From Limnomonas spitsbergensis (Eukaryota > Chlorophyta > Chlorophyceae > Chlamydomonadales), in the NCBI GenBank assembly GCA_037349105.1, contig JAYJMM010000109.1, positions 1,315,001-1,379,000 of the forward strand: DNA of 64,000 nucleotides, in the 5' to 3' direction. Both the position numbers and the translations under genes were made by a program. The notes beneath the pieces are model-generated. The model worked only from the letters and a program-made list of their open reading frames with translations, made no database searches and was not told the DNA's origin. Position 1 is the first letter of the stretch. Each line of letters starts with the position of its first letter. Below are positions 42,790 to 54,323 of the stretch, piece after piece.

Positions 42790-43610
42790 TTAAATTAAAT
42801 TAAAATTTCGTCGCTGCGCGGCCGTTTCAAAAAAATTAGTGCGAAAAAAATCTTTGTTTGGGGGTGCACGGAGTCGAAGGCGTTCTACGGTAATGCAATG
42901 TGGACGAGAATAATCTCCTTGGCTGTATGAATGGCTACTGTCCCGATGCTTACAACCTCCATGGCCCTCATCTCTTGCTAGGCCTGACAACCAGCACCCA
43001 TGTTGAGAGACCTAGTTCCAAGGGCCAGTCAGCGTGGCAGGGAAGACAGGCAAGGCAGCACGTCAGGACGATTGACAATCCACACCGGCCTTCCTCCTGG
43101 GGTTTTTGCTCATCAACCTCTTGCCGAATTTTGAACCGGGCAATACCTGTCAAATTCAGTCCTCCCCCACCCTACATACTTCAATAGCTTCAGGTTGATC
43201 CCAGGTCAGGGGACATAACGATGATACTGGTTGGTTTTGTCAAGTTTTTTACTTACCTGATTTCTGGAGTCCCACAATACCCCTACGTCGTTTCGGCGCC
43301 CAACGATCTAGAACGTGTGAGCACATAGCAGCATTCAGGACCATGGCGTTGTGAATGTTGTTCTGTAATGAAAAGACATCGTCTCAGATTTAATCTTTTT
43401 TAAAGTTTGAGGGCATGACATGTAGGTTATATGTTTGGTAAGCCAAACCCCGGTGGAACATTCTGCTGCTGATATAAAATAATATAAATGTACCAACATT
43501 TGGTGCTGACTGGCAGCGGTACAATCTGTACACCGGTATCCACATAAATGACATCCGTGATGTCAAAATCGCCACCGTGCTCAAACAGTTTTCTCTCATG
43601 CATCCATGGC
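42790..43610 (-). CDS. Unidentified multi-exon gene fragment
   Basis: Not recognised. Three phase-consistent exon-like segments lie on the minus strand. They are 43610-43511 (PWMHERKLFEHGGDFDITDV, then IYVDTGVQIVPLP), 43362-43257 (NNIHNAMVLNAAMCSHVLD, then RWAPKRRRGIVGLQKSG) and 43146 to about 43086 (IARFKIRQEVDEQKPQEEG). Acceptors TTTTTGCAG, CATTACAG and TTTGACAG and donors GTCAGC and GTAAGT fit. A possible last exon ends at a stop at 42790 after acceptor CATACAG. A tiny 5' exon near 43690 (VDVTRLG) is phase-compatible, but no start was found. The composition is protein-like rather than repeat-like. It could be a small host gene or a decayed element. Confidence 0.4.
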
Positions 43611-44173
43611 CTGCAAAAACAACTTAATTTTCAATGTCAAATCTCTTATTTAGGCTGGGGACAATTGTGTACCCGAGCCTAGTAACATCCACACTGCAAA
43701 GAGTTCAGACGAGACATAAAATTAGATCGGGAATAATTTCCCCGATCCATCCGTGTTTAACAGTGTGTAATATCAATTTGTATATTCCATAGGGTCCGAA
43801 CAAAAAGTACGCAGTGTCCCTATGTTGTTTATGGCCAGCAGACACCCTCCCCCCCAAACCACGCAGCGGCAACACTGGCTTTACGTTTGTATTAGGCTCC
43901 TGAATAAACAATGCCTGAATAAACATTGCCCTGAGACAGCCGCTCGCTCTCACGTGTATCAATAAAAAAAAATCCTGCAATGCATATCATGGCATTCGTG
44001 GCGGAGCAGGGAGGCAGGCTGTCGCAGCAGGTGTGCCAGCTGTGACCACTGAGGTGAAGAGCCTGTGAGGGGACCTATGGGCCGCGACCACTGCTGCGGG
44101 CCCTCCGTCAGCAACAATCAGGGCATCGGCCGCGACTGCTGCTGCGAGCCCTCCATCAGCATCAATCAGGGCA
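43611..44173. other. Region between the unidentified exons and the metalloprotease 3' end
   Basis: No gene is supported. The right edge (44060-44170) contains two copies of GCGACTGCTGCTGCGAGCCC-like sequence followed by TCAGCA(A/T)CAATCAGGGCATC. The metalloprotease 3' UTR should lie here. Confidence 0.4.
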
Positions 44174-47100
44174 TCACTGTGCACCCCAAACACTGCACGG
44201 GGTTCCAGTCGCATAGCAGGCGAAACCACCGCACCAGACCGGGAAGTCGGAGGAGCAGCAGGTGTACCGTACGCCGAAGCTGAAGAAGGCGGAGCAAACC
44301 TTCCCGCCAGGGCATTTTGAACCGTCGAGGCAGGTGGTGGTGCTGCCGCTGTTGCTGTCTGGCTGCCCTGGTGGCAGTGGAGAAGACGTCACTGATGGCG
44401 GTGGTGGTGGCGGCGGCGACGGCACTGGTGTCGGTAGTGGTGACAACTTAGTCATTGAAGGCATTGGTGGAGGTGACGGCAACGGCACTGAATCAGAGTT
44501 GCATGTGGCATTTGCAGCTTTGCAGCTGCTTCCACCGCACCAGACAGGAGTGGAGATTGGGCAGCACTTGTCCTGGTTGTTGTAACGAGAGCATACAAAG
44601 GGGAAAAAGCAGGTGACGCCACCCCCGACGCAGGTTTCCGGGACTGAGATGGCGCAGGTGTGGCCAGATGGGTAGCACTCATCACCTCCGCACCAAATGG
44701 GGTTGCTCGCGGGACAGCAAAAGGGCTGCGACATGAAGTGGGAGCAGACCGAGGACGCGTCTGGGCAAACGCCGTTGACGCAGGTCGCGCTGCCGATGAC
44801 AGTGCTGGTGCCGCCACTCCCATCAGTGCTTTTGCCGCCGCCACCATTGGTAGTGGTGCCATCGGTGCTGTTTCCACCGCCAATGCTGACAACGCCGCCG
44901 CCGCCACCGGAGCCAGTGGAGGTCATGTAAGCGGCTACGCCTGCTGCGTTCATGTTGATCTTGGCGGCACAGTTGGCGATGTTGACATCTCCGGTTGGGT
45001 AGCTGCCAGAGTATCGCTGGACATACACCAAGGGGTTGGAGAAGGCGAACAGACGAGCCGGGCGGGCACCGCTTTGGCAGCCGTAAGACATGATGGTGCT
45101 GAAGCTGCTGCTACCAAGGTCGCACCTGTTGGTCAGGCAGAAGTATCGCAGACCCGTCAGCATTTAGGCGCAGAAACAGGTACAAATCGCATGCCGATAT
45201 GATATGGTGAATTGTGCTCGAAAGCTTCCACTCCAATGATGAATGCCAAAATCGACCTGTCCTCCGTCTTTAATCCTCGACGTGGTTATCATAGATTTCG
45301 GATGACTTTTTCGCGTATCCAGTTTTCACGGATCCAGTTGCCCCTTCAGGTCCCATTGCCACTACTAGGCAGATGCAGGGCAATCAAGCAACACCCTTGG
45401 CCCCCTAAACCCTGGTCAACCTAGGCAGTGCAACACACCTCAACCACCCATGAGCCCTGAACCCTAGGTGGTGCAACACCCCTCACCTGCTCAAGCCGCT
45501 GTACACATCGGGGTAAGTGTAGTAGTCATGGCCGCAACCAAAGTTGTGCCCCATCTCATGGGCTGAGGTTCCGGTCCCGATGCAGCGTGACTGCATGACA
45601 GAAAACCCCCAGCCAGCGTATGGAGTGGGCATCTGGAAGCCGATGCCGCAGGCGTTCGCGTCTGTTGTGACGAGCTGCACTAGGTCAGCACCCAACTGCA
45701 AACATAGGAGAGGCAACGTTCAGGTAACAGGCGATGTTCCGTGGAGAGGTGGGCTTTAGTTAGGGGTGGTTTTCAGTGGAGAGGGGGCTGAGAGAGGGTG
45801 AACAGCTGAGAGGTGTTCACTTGTAGGTGTCTTTCCAGGTGAGGAGTGTTGCCTTGCTAAGACGCATTTGTCGTGCATTCGGCACCAAGACAGGACGGGG
45901 CTTGAAGTGGAGGCCAGCAGGCAGGGCTGAAAAACGGAATGCCATGCCTGCGGCTAGTAGAAGGAGACTTAATCCCTCCTAGGCAGTACATGTTGCAGAA
46001 CATGTTCTCATGTTATTGAGTAAGTGTGGAACAATCAAGGAAGTGCGGAAAAACAAGGAAGCAAGCTTTCCTCCCTCCAGGCACTGTAGTTCAGGGAACG
46101 ATGTAGACCTGGGCTGATGCACATCCACATCGTTACCATGGGTCAAGAGTAGCCTGTTCAAAATATGAGGATGAGTCTGACTAGGGAAATTGAGCTTATG
46201 AAGGATATCGGAAGAGACAGCTCGTCTGACTGACTGTGCGCGGAATTCTGCGGGGATGAGTAACGGAGCGGAGATGACTGACTGTGCGCAGAGATGAGCA
46301 TGACTGTGACTAGGGAAATTATGCCAATGAAGGATATTGGATGAGGAACAGCCCGTCTGACTGACTGCGCACTCACTGCAGCGCGGAGTGCTGCGGAACC
46401 GGGGACGACGCCGCTCTGAAGATCGTTCAGGCTGCTCACGAAACCGTACTCTGTGTATTGGACCTGCATAGGACAGCAGCAAAGCGCAGGCAGTCTGAAT
46501 CCATACATCTGACCACAGGTCCACAGGTCTGACCACAGGTCCACAGGTCTGACCACAGATCCACAGGTCTGATTGTCACAGGTCTGTGATTTACTTGACT
46601 GGCCTCTCACCAAAGTGCGATCCATTCTCATCATGGGGCCATCAGCGAGTTGCTCCTATCATGGCCTTCCTACTTTTTGTCAGAGCCGCTGCTCAATGGG
46701 GCTCGTTCCCACGGTACTGCCCGGTGGTTGTGTGTTGGTTGCTAGCCCAGGGGGGTCACTGGTTTTCGCTCGCTGTCCTAGCATGGTTAGTGTCTGTACC
46801 GGTGTACGGGCACATGTCCAATGCATCAAATGTGATGCTATGTTGGACTGTAAAAACTTCACAAGGAAGCAGAAGTCACTCGGCAAGTACAGGGATGTAT
46901 GGATCAAGGGACCAATGTTTATTTTAGTGCGCCTCTGGGGAGCCACTGGGGACCTGTCCTAGTGTCATTGAACAGTCTAGGGCCTGTGGCCCATGTACAA
47001 CTGCTTCATGCACCAAGCCCTGCTAGCGATAGGCCGGGTGGTAGCTGACTTGTGGCAGAAGTTCAATACAATAGACAGTGTAAAGGACACTACCGGTATC

Positions 47101-49041
47101 TATGACATGCAGCCTCCATCCTTCTCCGAAAATACCTGTGTGACTTGCAGCAGATTGAGATGGACGTAGATATCTGAGTTGCGGTATATCTGGTTGGTCG
47201 CCGCAATGTCCGCCGTCAGCTTGTTGACAGCGGCAGTGGTCCCGCCCATAGCTTTAGCAGCGTTTTGAGTGTACAGCAGCAGGACGTCGACCTGAGTCAG
47301 GGTCTGCTGAAGCCTCCTGCGAGAATTCTTCGGCTGGGCAGCCAAAATGGGGGCGACAGTAGCAGCAGCAGCCGGGCCCGTGGTCTCTGGGGCAGGGTCA
47401 ACCGGCTTTGAAGCTCGCAGCACTTCAGGCTCAATGACTGTGTCGATGTGGGCGAGGTCAGGCACAAAGCGCTCGTAAGCGACGCCGGCGTTGGTCTCGC
47501 CAGGGAGCGACTCAAACTGCAGACAAGGGGCGTGCAGGGATAACAGATCAGGACAGTAAAGTGGGACAAACAGCACGAAAGGCACACACACAAAGGCAGA
47601 CATTAAATGCAGCCCGTCATTGGAATTTGGGCGGCAGGGAAGATGATCATAACAAGTTCATACAAGAGCACCTACCAGTAGTTCACAAAATGAGGTTTTC
47701 CAGCGATTGAATACCGGTGGCACACTCATACTAGGGATGCATGTGGCAGGTCCTCAGATAGATGCACCATGTTGATTTCATACAGCTGTCGTACAAAGCA
47801 AGATTTTCCAACAATTTTGCAGGGCCCGCTCACCTGAATCGTGCGCATGGTGACGGATCCGTCCACCTGGGTCTCGGGGAAGGTTGCAACGCCGAGGACC
47901 GAGTCAGCGGACACAACGAAAGTGACCATGCTCTCTCCAGGTCCAAACCCCTTGACGCTGCCGACCATGCTGAGCCTCTCTTCAGAGTCCTGCTGTTGGT
48001 GTTTCTGCTGCTTCTTGGACTGCTTGCGCAGCTTCTTGATGCGGCCGGACCTCTTCTCGGCATTCCAGACCACAACCAGATTCACGTCAGGCAGCAGGGA
48101 CATGCTGACCTGTGGGGCGGCAGAGTCCAGCACTGCGTCTTGTAGCACCAGGATGCGGTCGTGCGTGCCTGCATAGAAGCAAGGCCAGGGTGAGGAAGAG
48201 GTTAGATATACAGCTGATGATGGACAGAGAGCGCTCACTGATTTGATCCATTTAACCCAATATAATTGCACTGACAGCAGTAACAAGCTTCAAATTCCTG
48301 CCAAAGCAACGCTTCTGGCTTAGCCATGCAAGTGAAGCAAGAAAATGCGGTCCCTGTGCGCTGCATATGTTGCACATGCTTTATTTCATTTAAATGCGAT
48401 GGTTGGGTGCGATGGTAACATATTTTTCACATCACAGTAAGAAATGCAAGTGGGCGAGCGGCGGTCGACGCTTCAAAGCTTGATCTGGTGCGTGTTCACG
48501 TGATTGTCACCATCCACCAGGCAACGGTCAGCAGTCGATGGAACAGGCGTGGATGTGCGGTAGGAGTGGGTTTGAAAGTCAAGGCGCAGCGATCGGCCTT
48601 TGCCTCGATCGTAAGCGTGATTGCATGTTCACGAAATTTAGTCGATCCTTCCAGTAAAAAGCAATCAGGGCAGACCCGACCCCGTACAGACACTTCACAA
48701 TCAAACTCGAATTAAAATACATCGATCGGCCCTTCTCGATCGTTCATCAGGCGTCAGGCGTCGCAATGCACTAGAAGTCATGCAGACGAGCTGTGCCAGC
48801 TGTCACCTGCAGGGATGGTGTTCGCGTTGGGTGTGTCGACGGCATCAGCCATCGCCTGGGGCGCCGTCGCCGAAGACGAAGACCAAGCCGTGGTGATGAC
48901 GCTGAACATGGAGGGGAGATCGGCATCTTCTAATGATAATGCTGGACCGGGCGTTCGCCCGGCGACCGAGTTCGGCGCCACCAAAATGAGGAGCATAGCC
49001 CAGAGGAGGGTCAGCAGCATGGGCGTCATGGCGCGTGGCAT
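44174..49041 (-). CDS. Secreted metzincin metalloprotease with C-terminal Cys-rich repeats, 6 exons
   Basis: Exons in transcription order: 49041-48807, 48168-47834, 47516-47136, 46463-46377, 45695-45487 and 45125-44174. They sum to 2199 nt (732 aa) with all phases consistent. A signal peptide is evident (MTPMLLTLLWAMLLILVAP). A prodomain follows. The catalytic domain starts near RRRLQQTLTQVDVLLLYTQN and contains the zinc site HEMGHNFGCGHD (392-403; HExxHxxGxxHD) and Met-turn-like STIMSYGC. This arrangement resembles reprolysin-type or peptidyl-Asp (M72-like) metzincins more than classical M11 gametolysin. The tail has a GGGGG/ST linker, then three modules of ~45 residues with C-C-C-CC-WCGG-C-C spacing (CCPASNPIWCGG, CCPISTPVWCGG, CCSSDFPVWCGG). 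A PSPPPPPPP spacer separates modules 2 and 3, typical of volvocine wall proteins. Likely cleaves extracellular matrix or wall proteins. The stop ends the third module. Exon 6 has an in-frame stop just upstream, which fixes its acceptor at 45126. Confidence 0.88.
46150..46380. repeat. About 165-bp duplication at the metalloprotease exon 4 donor
   Basis: On the minus strand the exon 4 end TCCGCGCTGCA|GTGAGTGCGC and following GCAGTCAGTCAGACGGGCTG are duplicated. So are CAATATCCTTCATTGGCATA and ATTTCCCTAGTCACAGTCAT. The second copy reads TTCCGCGCACAGTCAGTCAG, ACGAGCTGTC, GATATCCTTCATAAGCTCAA, TTTCCCTAGTCAGACTCAT. The GTGAGT donor is not preserved in the second copy. Confidence 0.75.
46505..46585. 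repeat. 20-bp repeat TCTGACCACAGGTCCACAGG
   Basis: Four copies with one or two changes, in the intron between metalloprotease exons 3 and 4. Confidence 0.85.
46701..46866 (+). repeat. Dispersed repeat family B, copy 3
   Basis: CCCACGGTACTGCCCGGTGG, TTGTGTGTTGGTTGCTAGCC, GTACCGGTGTACGGGCACAT and TGTTGGACTGTAAAAACTTC align with copies at 11601 and 27809. It is antisense within the metalloprotease intron 3. Confidence 0.8.
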
Positions 49042-49274
49042 CTTGTTTTGAACTGAAGGGGATAAAGTGGTGGGTGGGCAATGAATGCTCTTGACCACGG
49101 GTGCGATTATGGAAGTTGTTTTGTACCTGTGTAGGTTACGATGACGACGGGTCGCGATACGGCTGCGATGGTAGTTCAGTCGTTGGTCTTGATCGATGGT
49201 TCCTTTGACTTTAACGCTGCACCGGCAGGAAATACCAGGACAGGAAAGCACACTTCCCTGGTTGTCCTGTCTCT

Positions 49275-49281
49275 ACTTATA
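49275..49281 (-). promoter_or_regulatory. Candidate TATA box for the metalloprotease gene
   Basis: On the minus strand TATAAGTA-like sequence (GCGTATAAGTAGAG) lies about 235 bp upstream of the ATG. Spacing implies a ~200-nt 5' UTR. Only motif and position support it. Confidence 0.35.
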
Positions 49282-51716
49282 CGCAAATTCGTATTTTCGG
49301 GTGTAGCGTCTTCGGGCGTTCTATTGGAACCTTTGGGGCAGCTAGCCAGCAACCCTTTCACTGATCGACATGGTTGATCGGTTTCGGCCGTATGGATTGG
49401 ATCGGATTCGAAGTCAAAGCCAGGGCAAAAAAGAGTGTACCGTAGCACACAAGTGCGACGTAGAAGCAAATCTGCAACAGCTGATTACGCAAATGGTGAC
49501 GCAGGCACGAACGGATGGCGAGTTCGATCTCCTCCGTTCCTTCAAATGTGGAAAGCATCTCCCGCCGCCGAGACAGCCGCCAAGGCCCAATGCGAACAGT
49601 CATAACGCCTCACGTATTGATCCAATCGTTACGAGTGATCTGACATCTTCAGGCTTATCACATTCCTTCTACCCCAGCTCATACCCGAGCTCATACCCCA
49701 CTTATATAAGTTCCAGGCTCAAAGTTGTGAAGAACCGACAATATCATTCGTACTCCTTCTCTGCTTGTGATAGTTCGGATCGAAGCTCTCACCGCGCCGG
49801 CACACCTGGACACCATTTTGTAGCGATGTTCATTTTAGGGGCGGTCGAACTTATGGCCAATGGAGGAGCGGCCCTTGTCTGAGGGGTTGGTCCCTTGTCT
49901 CAGGGGTGGCCGCGCGATAGCCCGCCGTGGTCGAGTCACTGCGGATTCATAGCAGCTGCTGTTGACGTGCATCAGAGAAAAAACGTCCATGCACGTATCT
50001 CTGACGTGCATGGACGTTTCGTCATCCAGTTTCTCGCCCCCTCTCTGTTGACAAAGATGGACCCCAAACCCATTCCCTCCTCGACCGTACCAGAGTTCAA
50101 GGTAGTTGCACCGCCATGTAGTCAATTCGGAGCAGCTATTTGCCACAGATACTCATGTAGACAATGTGCGCGTAGGCGCGTGAGGTACGACAGCAGGGCA
50201 ACACACATGAATTACGCGCGAAGCAGCTGGCATGCACAGTAGGAGGAGCCATAGGCTTAAACACAGGAATGTGCCAGAGCACTAAGAGCAGTACCCATAC
50301 GCATGGCAAGCATCATAATAACAGCAAGCATGTTGAGCAAAAGAGCATCTCTGCTGAGCTTGCATGCAACCAGTACTCGTCAGGCAAAGCAATATGCATA
50401 GTGCATAGCGAGATGCTACACCGTAGCAAACTCTGCCCTCCTCTACGGTATCTTATGAGGCGCAAGGCCTTCCAATCCAAAGGCCATGCCTTGAGACCAC
50501 GCCTGAAGATGACTACCGGTACAGGATTATTCTGGGCTTAGGATTCTAGCATAGGACAGGCATGCAAATATGCAATAGCAGGAAACTACCAGTGCATGGA
50601 ACAGCAAAATTGCAGTGTAAGTGGGAAATGTTCATGTAGTGGACAGAGGTATAATGTCATTGACATGTAGTGGGCAGAAGAGCAAGCATGCTAGCATGCA
50701 TGATGTATTTATTACTATTTACTTCAGCTTTCTTCATAAGAAGTATATTGGTAGCCCAGACAATTATCGATGCCCGCGAGCCTGAACCCTGCCCTGTACC
50801 GCTACTCCAGTGAGGATTGTGATTACCGTGTAACAAAAAAGTGGGCGGGAACGCTGCTGCTGAGCAGGAGCAAAGCCCCTAGCCGCCAAAGAACCCTGTG
50901 GAACCTATAGGAGGGTGGATAGGATACGAATAAAGGGACACAAACATACGCCCCCCTCGACCATAACTCCATAAACTAATATTATAATACACATGTTAAG
51001 GTGCAGGTGAGTAGGTGACCAGAGACGTGCTGGGTATCTGCGGGTAATTAAACGGGCTTGAGACTGCAAGGCTCTTGGTGGAGTACGTGAACGCTGCAAC
51101 ATTATCACAAGTCAGGACCTTAAACCTAAGGCCTGACGACATTAGCTGGATGCGTCAACGCTGCAGGAGGAGCGCAAGGCAGCGTGCGCAGCTGACGATG
51201 CTCCTTAAAGCGCCGGGATAGGTCCGGCAGATGTACAAGTGGCCGGGCGGGTCAAACATTGTGCGGGGGTGCTGAACGTCACGCTACTGGCGTAGTGGAT
51301 TGCAGGATCCTCATGAGGGGGTGATGGAAGGTATTTTAGGTCCAGGTTGGGAAGAGTATTGATTAGGGCTGTCGGGGTGGAGGGTGAAGGGTCCAATATG
51401 TGCAGATTATGTCCATGAGGGTAGCAGACTCATGAGGCAAGTTGGCTATTTAAGTGCCCCCTGGCACTGCCTTTTGGAAGCGCTTGTTAAACCTTGGAGA
51501 CATGTCCTGTTTTACCAGGCTCCATGCCTTTAGACTAGAGAAGAGGTCAGAGGATGATGGGGAGGAGGTGAGGACTGGGGAGAGGGAGAGGGAAATGGGG
51601 GAGGGGAGGTCGAGGATGTAGGGGTTGCCTGAGGAAGGGAGTGGGGAGCATCTATACCACGCACCAGGGTTTCAGATTCTCTCAGCTGCCAACGAGGGCC
51701 CCATGCGCACCCAGGC

Positions 51717-51803
51717 TGTTTTTTTGTGTATCAGCGTCTCAGGTTTTCTAGGGTTGGGCGGCTGGCCTCGCACCTTTGTAAAGTCCAAAGAAAAGAAAAG
51801 ATT
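51717..51803 (+). repeat. Dispersed repeat family D, copy 2
   Basis: CTCAGGTTTTCTAGGGTTGG, GCTGGCCTCGCACCTTTGT and AAAGTCCAAAGAAAAG correspond to 33930-34016. Confidence 0.6.
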
Positions 51804-52786
51804 TTGCTAGACCTGTGGCCATGCTTTGGCAGCGACAACGCAGACGCCAACGTCCTGTTCAGCAAGCAGTCCAGCACTGTGAAGGTAGCTCCGCTCTGGC
51901 CAACGAGAGTACGAGACCCTGCACCCTGCGGGGAAGTGGGCAGGAAAAAGGACCAATCAAGGTTGTTTCTGTTTTTCCTTGTCCCTGTGCCGTCTGGCGA
52001 GCATATCAGCCACATGAATCCAAATGCCAAGAATGATTTTTTCTTGCAGCAGTGTTACTTCCATTCACTTCAATTGAAAATCAGCAGCGTCCTGTAACTT
52101 GGGCTGCCAGGCCCCTGGCCGGTCTTGGATTGGTTCCAAACTTCCAATCAGCCCAGGGATGGCCGCCTGACCGCCCCTCCAGGGAGTTATGGTGCACAAT
52201 TTAAATAACACTGTCATGCAGCTGCCCCCACTATTTTCATAGACCCCTCCCGGGAGTCCCGGGCCCCCCCAAGATAATATGCCATGCAGATCATCACAAG
52301 CCTAGATAAAGCTACTTGTTTCAATAGCAGCCACGACCCATGCTATAATCAAAACAAGCTCGCTTAATCTATGACGTTACATTTGGCGACCCAGCTCGTA
52401 TTTTAGGGTTTTAGGTTTGTAGCATTTAGGATTCAGGATTTCTCTCCAGCTCTAGGAGCGCAAACGGCTCTTAGACGAATCGCTTTGAACTTCATGTTCT
52501 ACTTGACTGCTGTGGTGCGCTATGGCCGAAAGTTGGCATAATTACCATTTCCGTGAGCTGCACAAGTGACGTGCGTGGCGCTAATGAAGATGGCGAAAAG
52601 CGAAAGAGAAAGCAAGGCAGTGAGGTAGAAGCCAAAACCATTTTAGGCACCCCAATGCCCATGCAGGCCCATGGGATATCCTCCTGATGTCCTCACTCAG
52701 GATGCATGCTGACACACCGCCTAGGCTAGAACCTGAAATCATACATACCGGTATCACTGATATCTGTGACCAAATACCCACCGTAT

Positions 52787-52865
52787 TGTGAGGAAATGGT
52801 CCAGTGGTATAACGCTGGTGGCATTCATACCCAGAGGTCGAAGGATCGAACCTCACACGATCTTC
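52787..52865 (+). ncRNA. tRNA-like sequence (Met-like, degenerate; possibly SINE head)
   Basis: An A-box-like TGGTCCAGTGG (52797-52807) and a B-box-like GGATCGAACCT (52843-52853) have normal tRNA spacing. CAT lies at 52826-52828, and CCCAGAGGTCGAAGGATCGA resembles initiator tRNA-Met. TGTGAGG and CCTCACA could pair as a 7-bp acceptor stem. However, the anticodon arm has extra bases and a mismatch, and the T-stem overlaps the acceptor strand. It is therefore unlikely to be a functional tRNA. A tRNA pseudogene or tRNA-derived SINE promoter is more probable. Confidence 0.4.
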
Positions 52866-54270
52866 TCTCTCCTCCCGAATAGAGCGCCGGGTTCGATGTT
52901 CCTGCCCCCTCACATAGGAAGATGGCATGGCTGCAACATGGCCCAGGCTGTGCATGGTAGCTGGAATTGAGCCTAGTCATTCCCTACCACCCACACGTGG
53001 CCGAGCGTTCAGCAGGGCCCAGCGGGATATGCACTTTTCTTAACCCACCGTATTGTGACCCATGTGGTGAATTGAACTAAGCCCCGGACAGAGTTCATCA
53101 GATGATTAACCTGGCCATGTTATTTGATGCCTTGCAGATCCAACATCTCCAGCTCCTCACCTAGAAGGTGCGTCCCTTGCTTTGGGGCAGGACTGGATCC
53201 AAGGTCAATTCTGTATCTGGGCTACTGGGCGTGGCGGTATGATACTACTAGCTGGCGAGGCACGGAAGCAGCCATGTTTTGTGCTACTGCTGCTCAAAGT
53301 TGGCCCTCTGCTGCCGCCACCTGACGCTCGCTTTCTACCTCATTCTTTGGTCTGCTGATCTTCAGCTCGCGCCCACTGTCAGCTTTCCAGCCTGCTGGTC
53401 TGGTCATTTCTCTATGCATGGGTGGCCTCTGATTGAAAACCGCAGGGGCCATGGCACTGGCAATGCGTGTGGCATATCCAGTCAGAGTTGGTGAAGAAGC
53501 TTCCTGTGGGATGTCCCAGATGGGGTAAGGCGGATATAGGGGCTGTTGGCTGTATGTGGAGGTAATAAGCTGCTGCTGATAGCACTGCCCACGTGGACGA
53601 AATTGGCGTTAAGACCCCATAAAGACCGGCGCCGAATGTGGATCAGAAGGTTGGCCATCAGCGGCACGACACCCGCTGTAACACTTTGTATGGCCGTCTC
53701 GTTATTTCATTAAGTCCTCTGATCATGCTGTGGAGGAGATGTGCTTCTAGTTGCAGGTGTGCGCATGGTAGGAGGAGGAATGGAAGCATCAACGGAATCA
53801 CAACCAGGGTAGGTCACGGACAGTTCCCCTCGTTCACAATCACGTTGTTCCATTAACCACCTGCACCTGGACCATGCAGTAATGTTAGCTCGCTGCTGGA
53901 AACGCAGAGGAGCGGCTAGGATGGTTCCCACTAATCAAATATTTCCGTATATCACGTGTATGCTGTCCATCGGCTTGAGGTCACTGAGTAAAAGTAGAGT
54001 CACGCTTGCAGGCAGGATAATACACTCTTGCTACCTAACCATGGGCTTACAATAACGTAGTCTTTAATCTGCCCAAACTGGCAACTCTCTGCAGTCCTGG
54101 ACCGCAAGAGCCTCTGACCCCACAGCTGGCTGTTGCTACTCCTCTCTGGAGGCAAGTCAGCATGACCGACTGGCTCAGACAGGGTGCATCATTAGGGACC
54201 TCTCATACGCCTGTTGATTGAGCTCTCAGCAACTGCTGGGGCCCAGACGTGATGGGCTGGATGGCTTAAG

Positions 54271-54323
54271 TCAATAACGTTACACCTCTGGGCCCGCTCA
54301 AAGCTCGGCCGCGTGGGCGCCCA
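54271..54323 (-). repeat. Dispersed repeat family A, copy 3
   Basis: TCAATAACGTTACACCTCTG, GGCCCGCTCAAAGCTCGGCC and GCGTGGGCGCCCAACTG are the inverse of 28101-28157. A similar GGCCGCGAGGGCGCCCCACT with an adjacent GAACAGAAGAGAGAAG occurs near 54501, a second diverged end. Confidence 0.75.

Noticed and set aside
45126..45163. Extending metalloprotease exon 6 to the upstream ATG (MLTGLRYF)
   Set aside because: An in-frame stop precedes it and no AG acceptor lies between. The acceptor at 45126 gives the phase-matched junction RCDLGSSSF.
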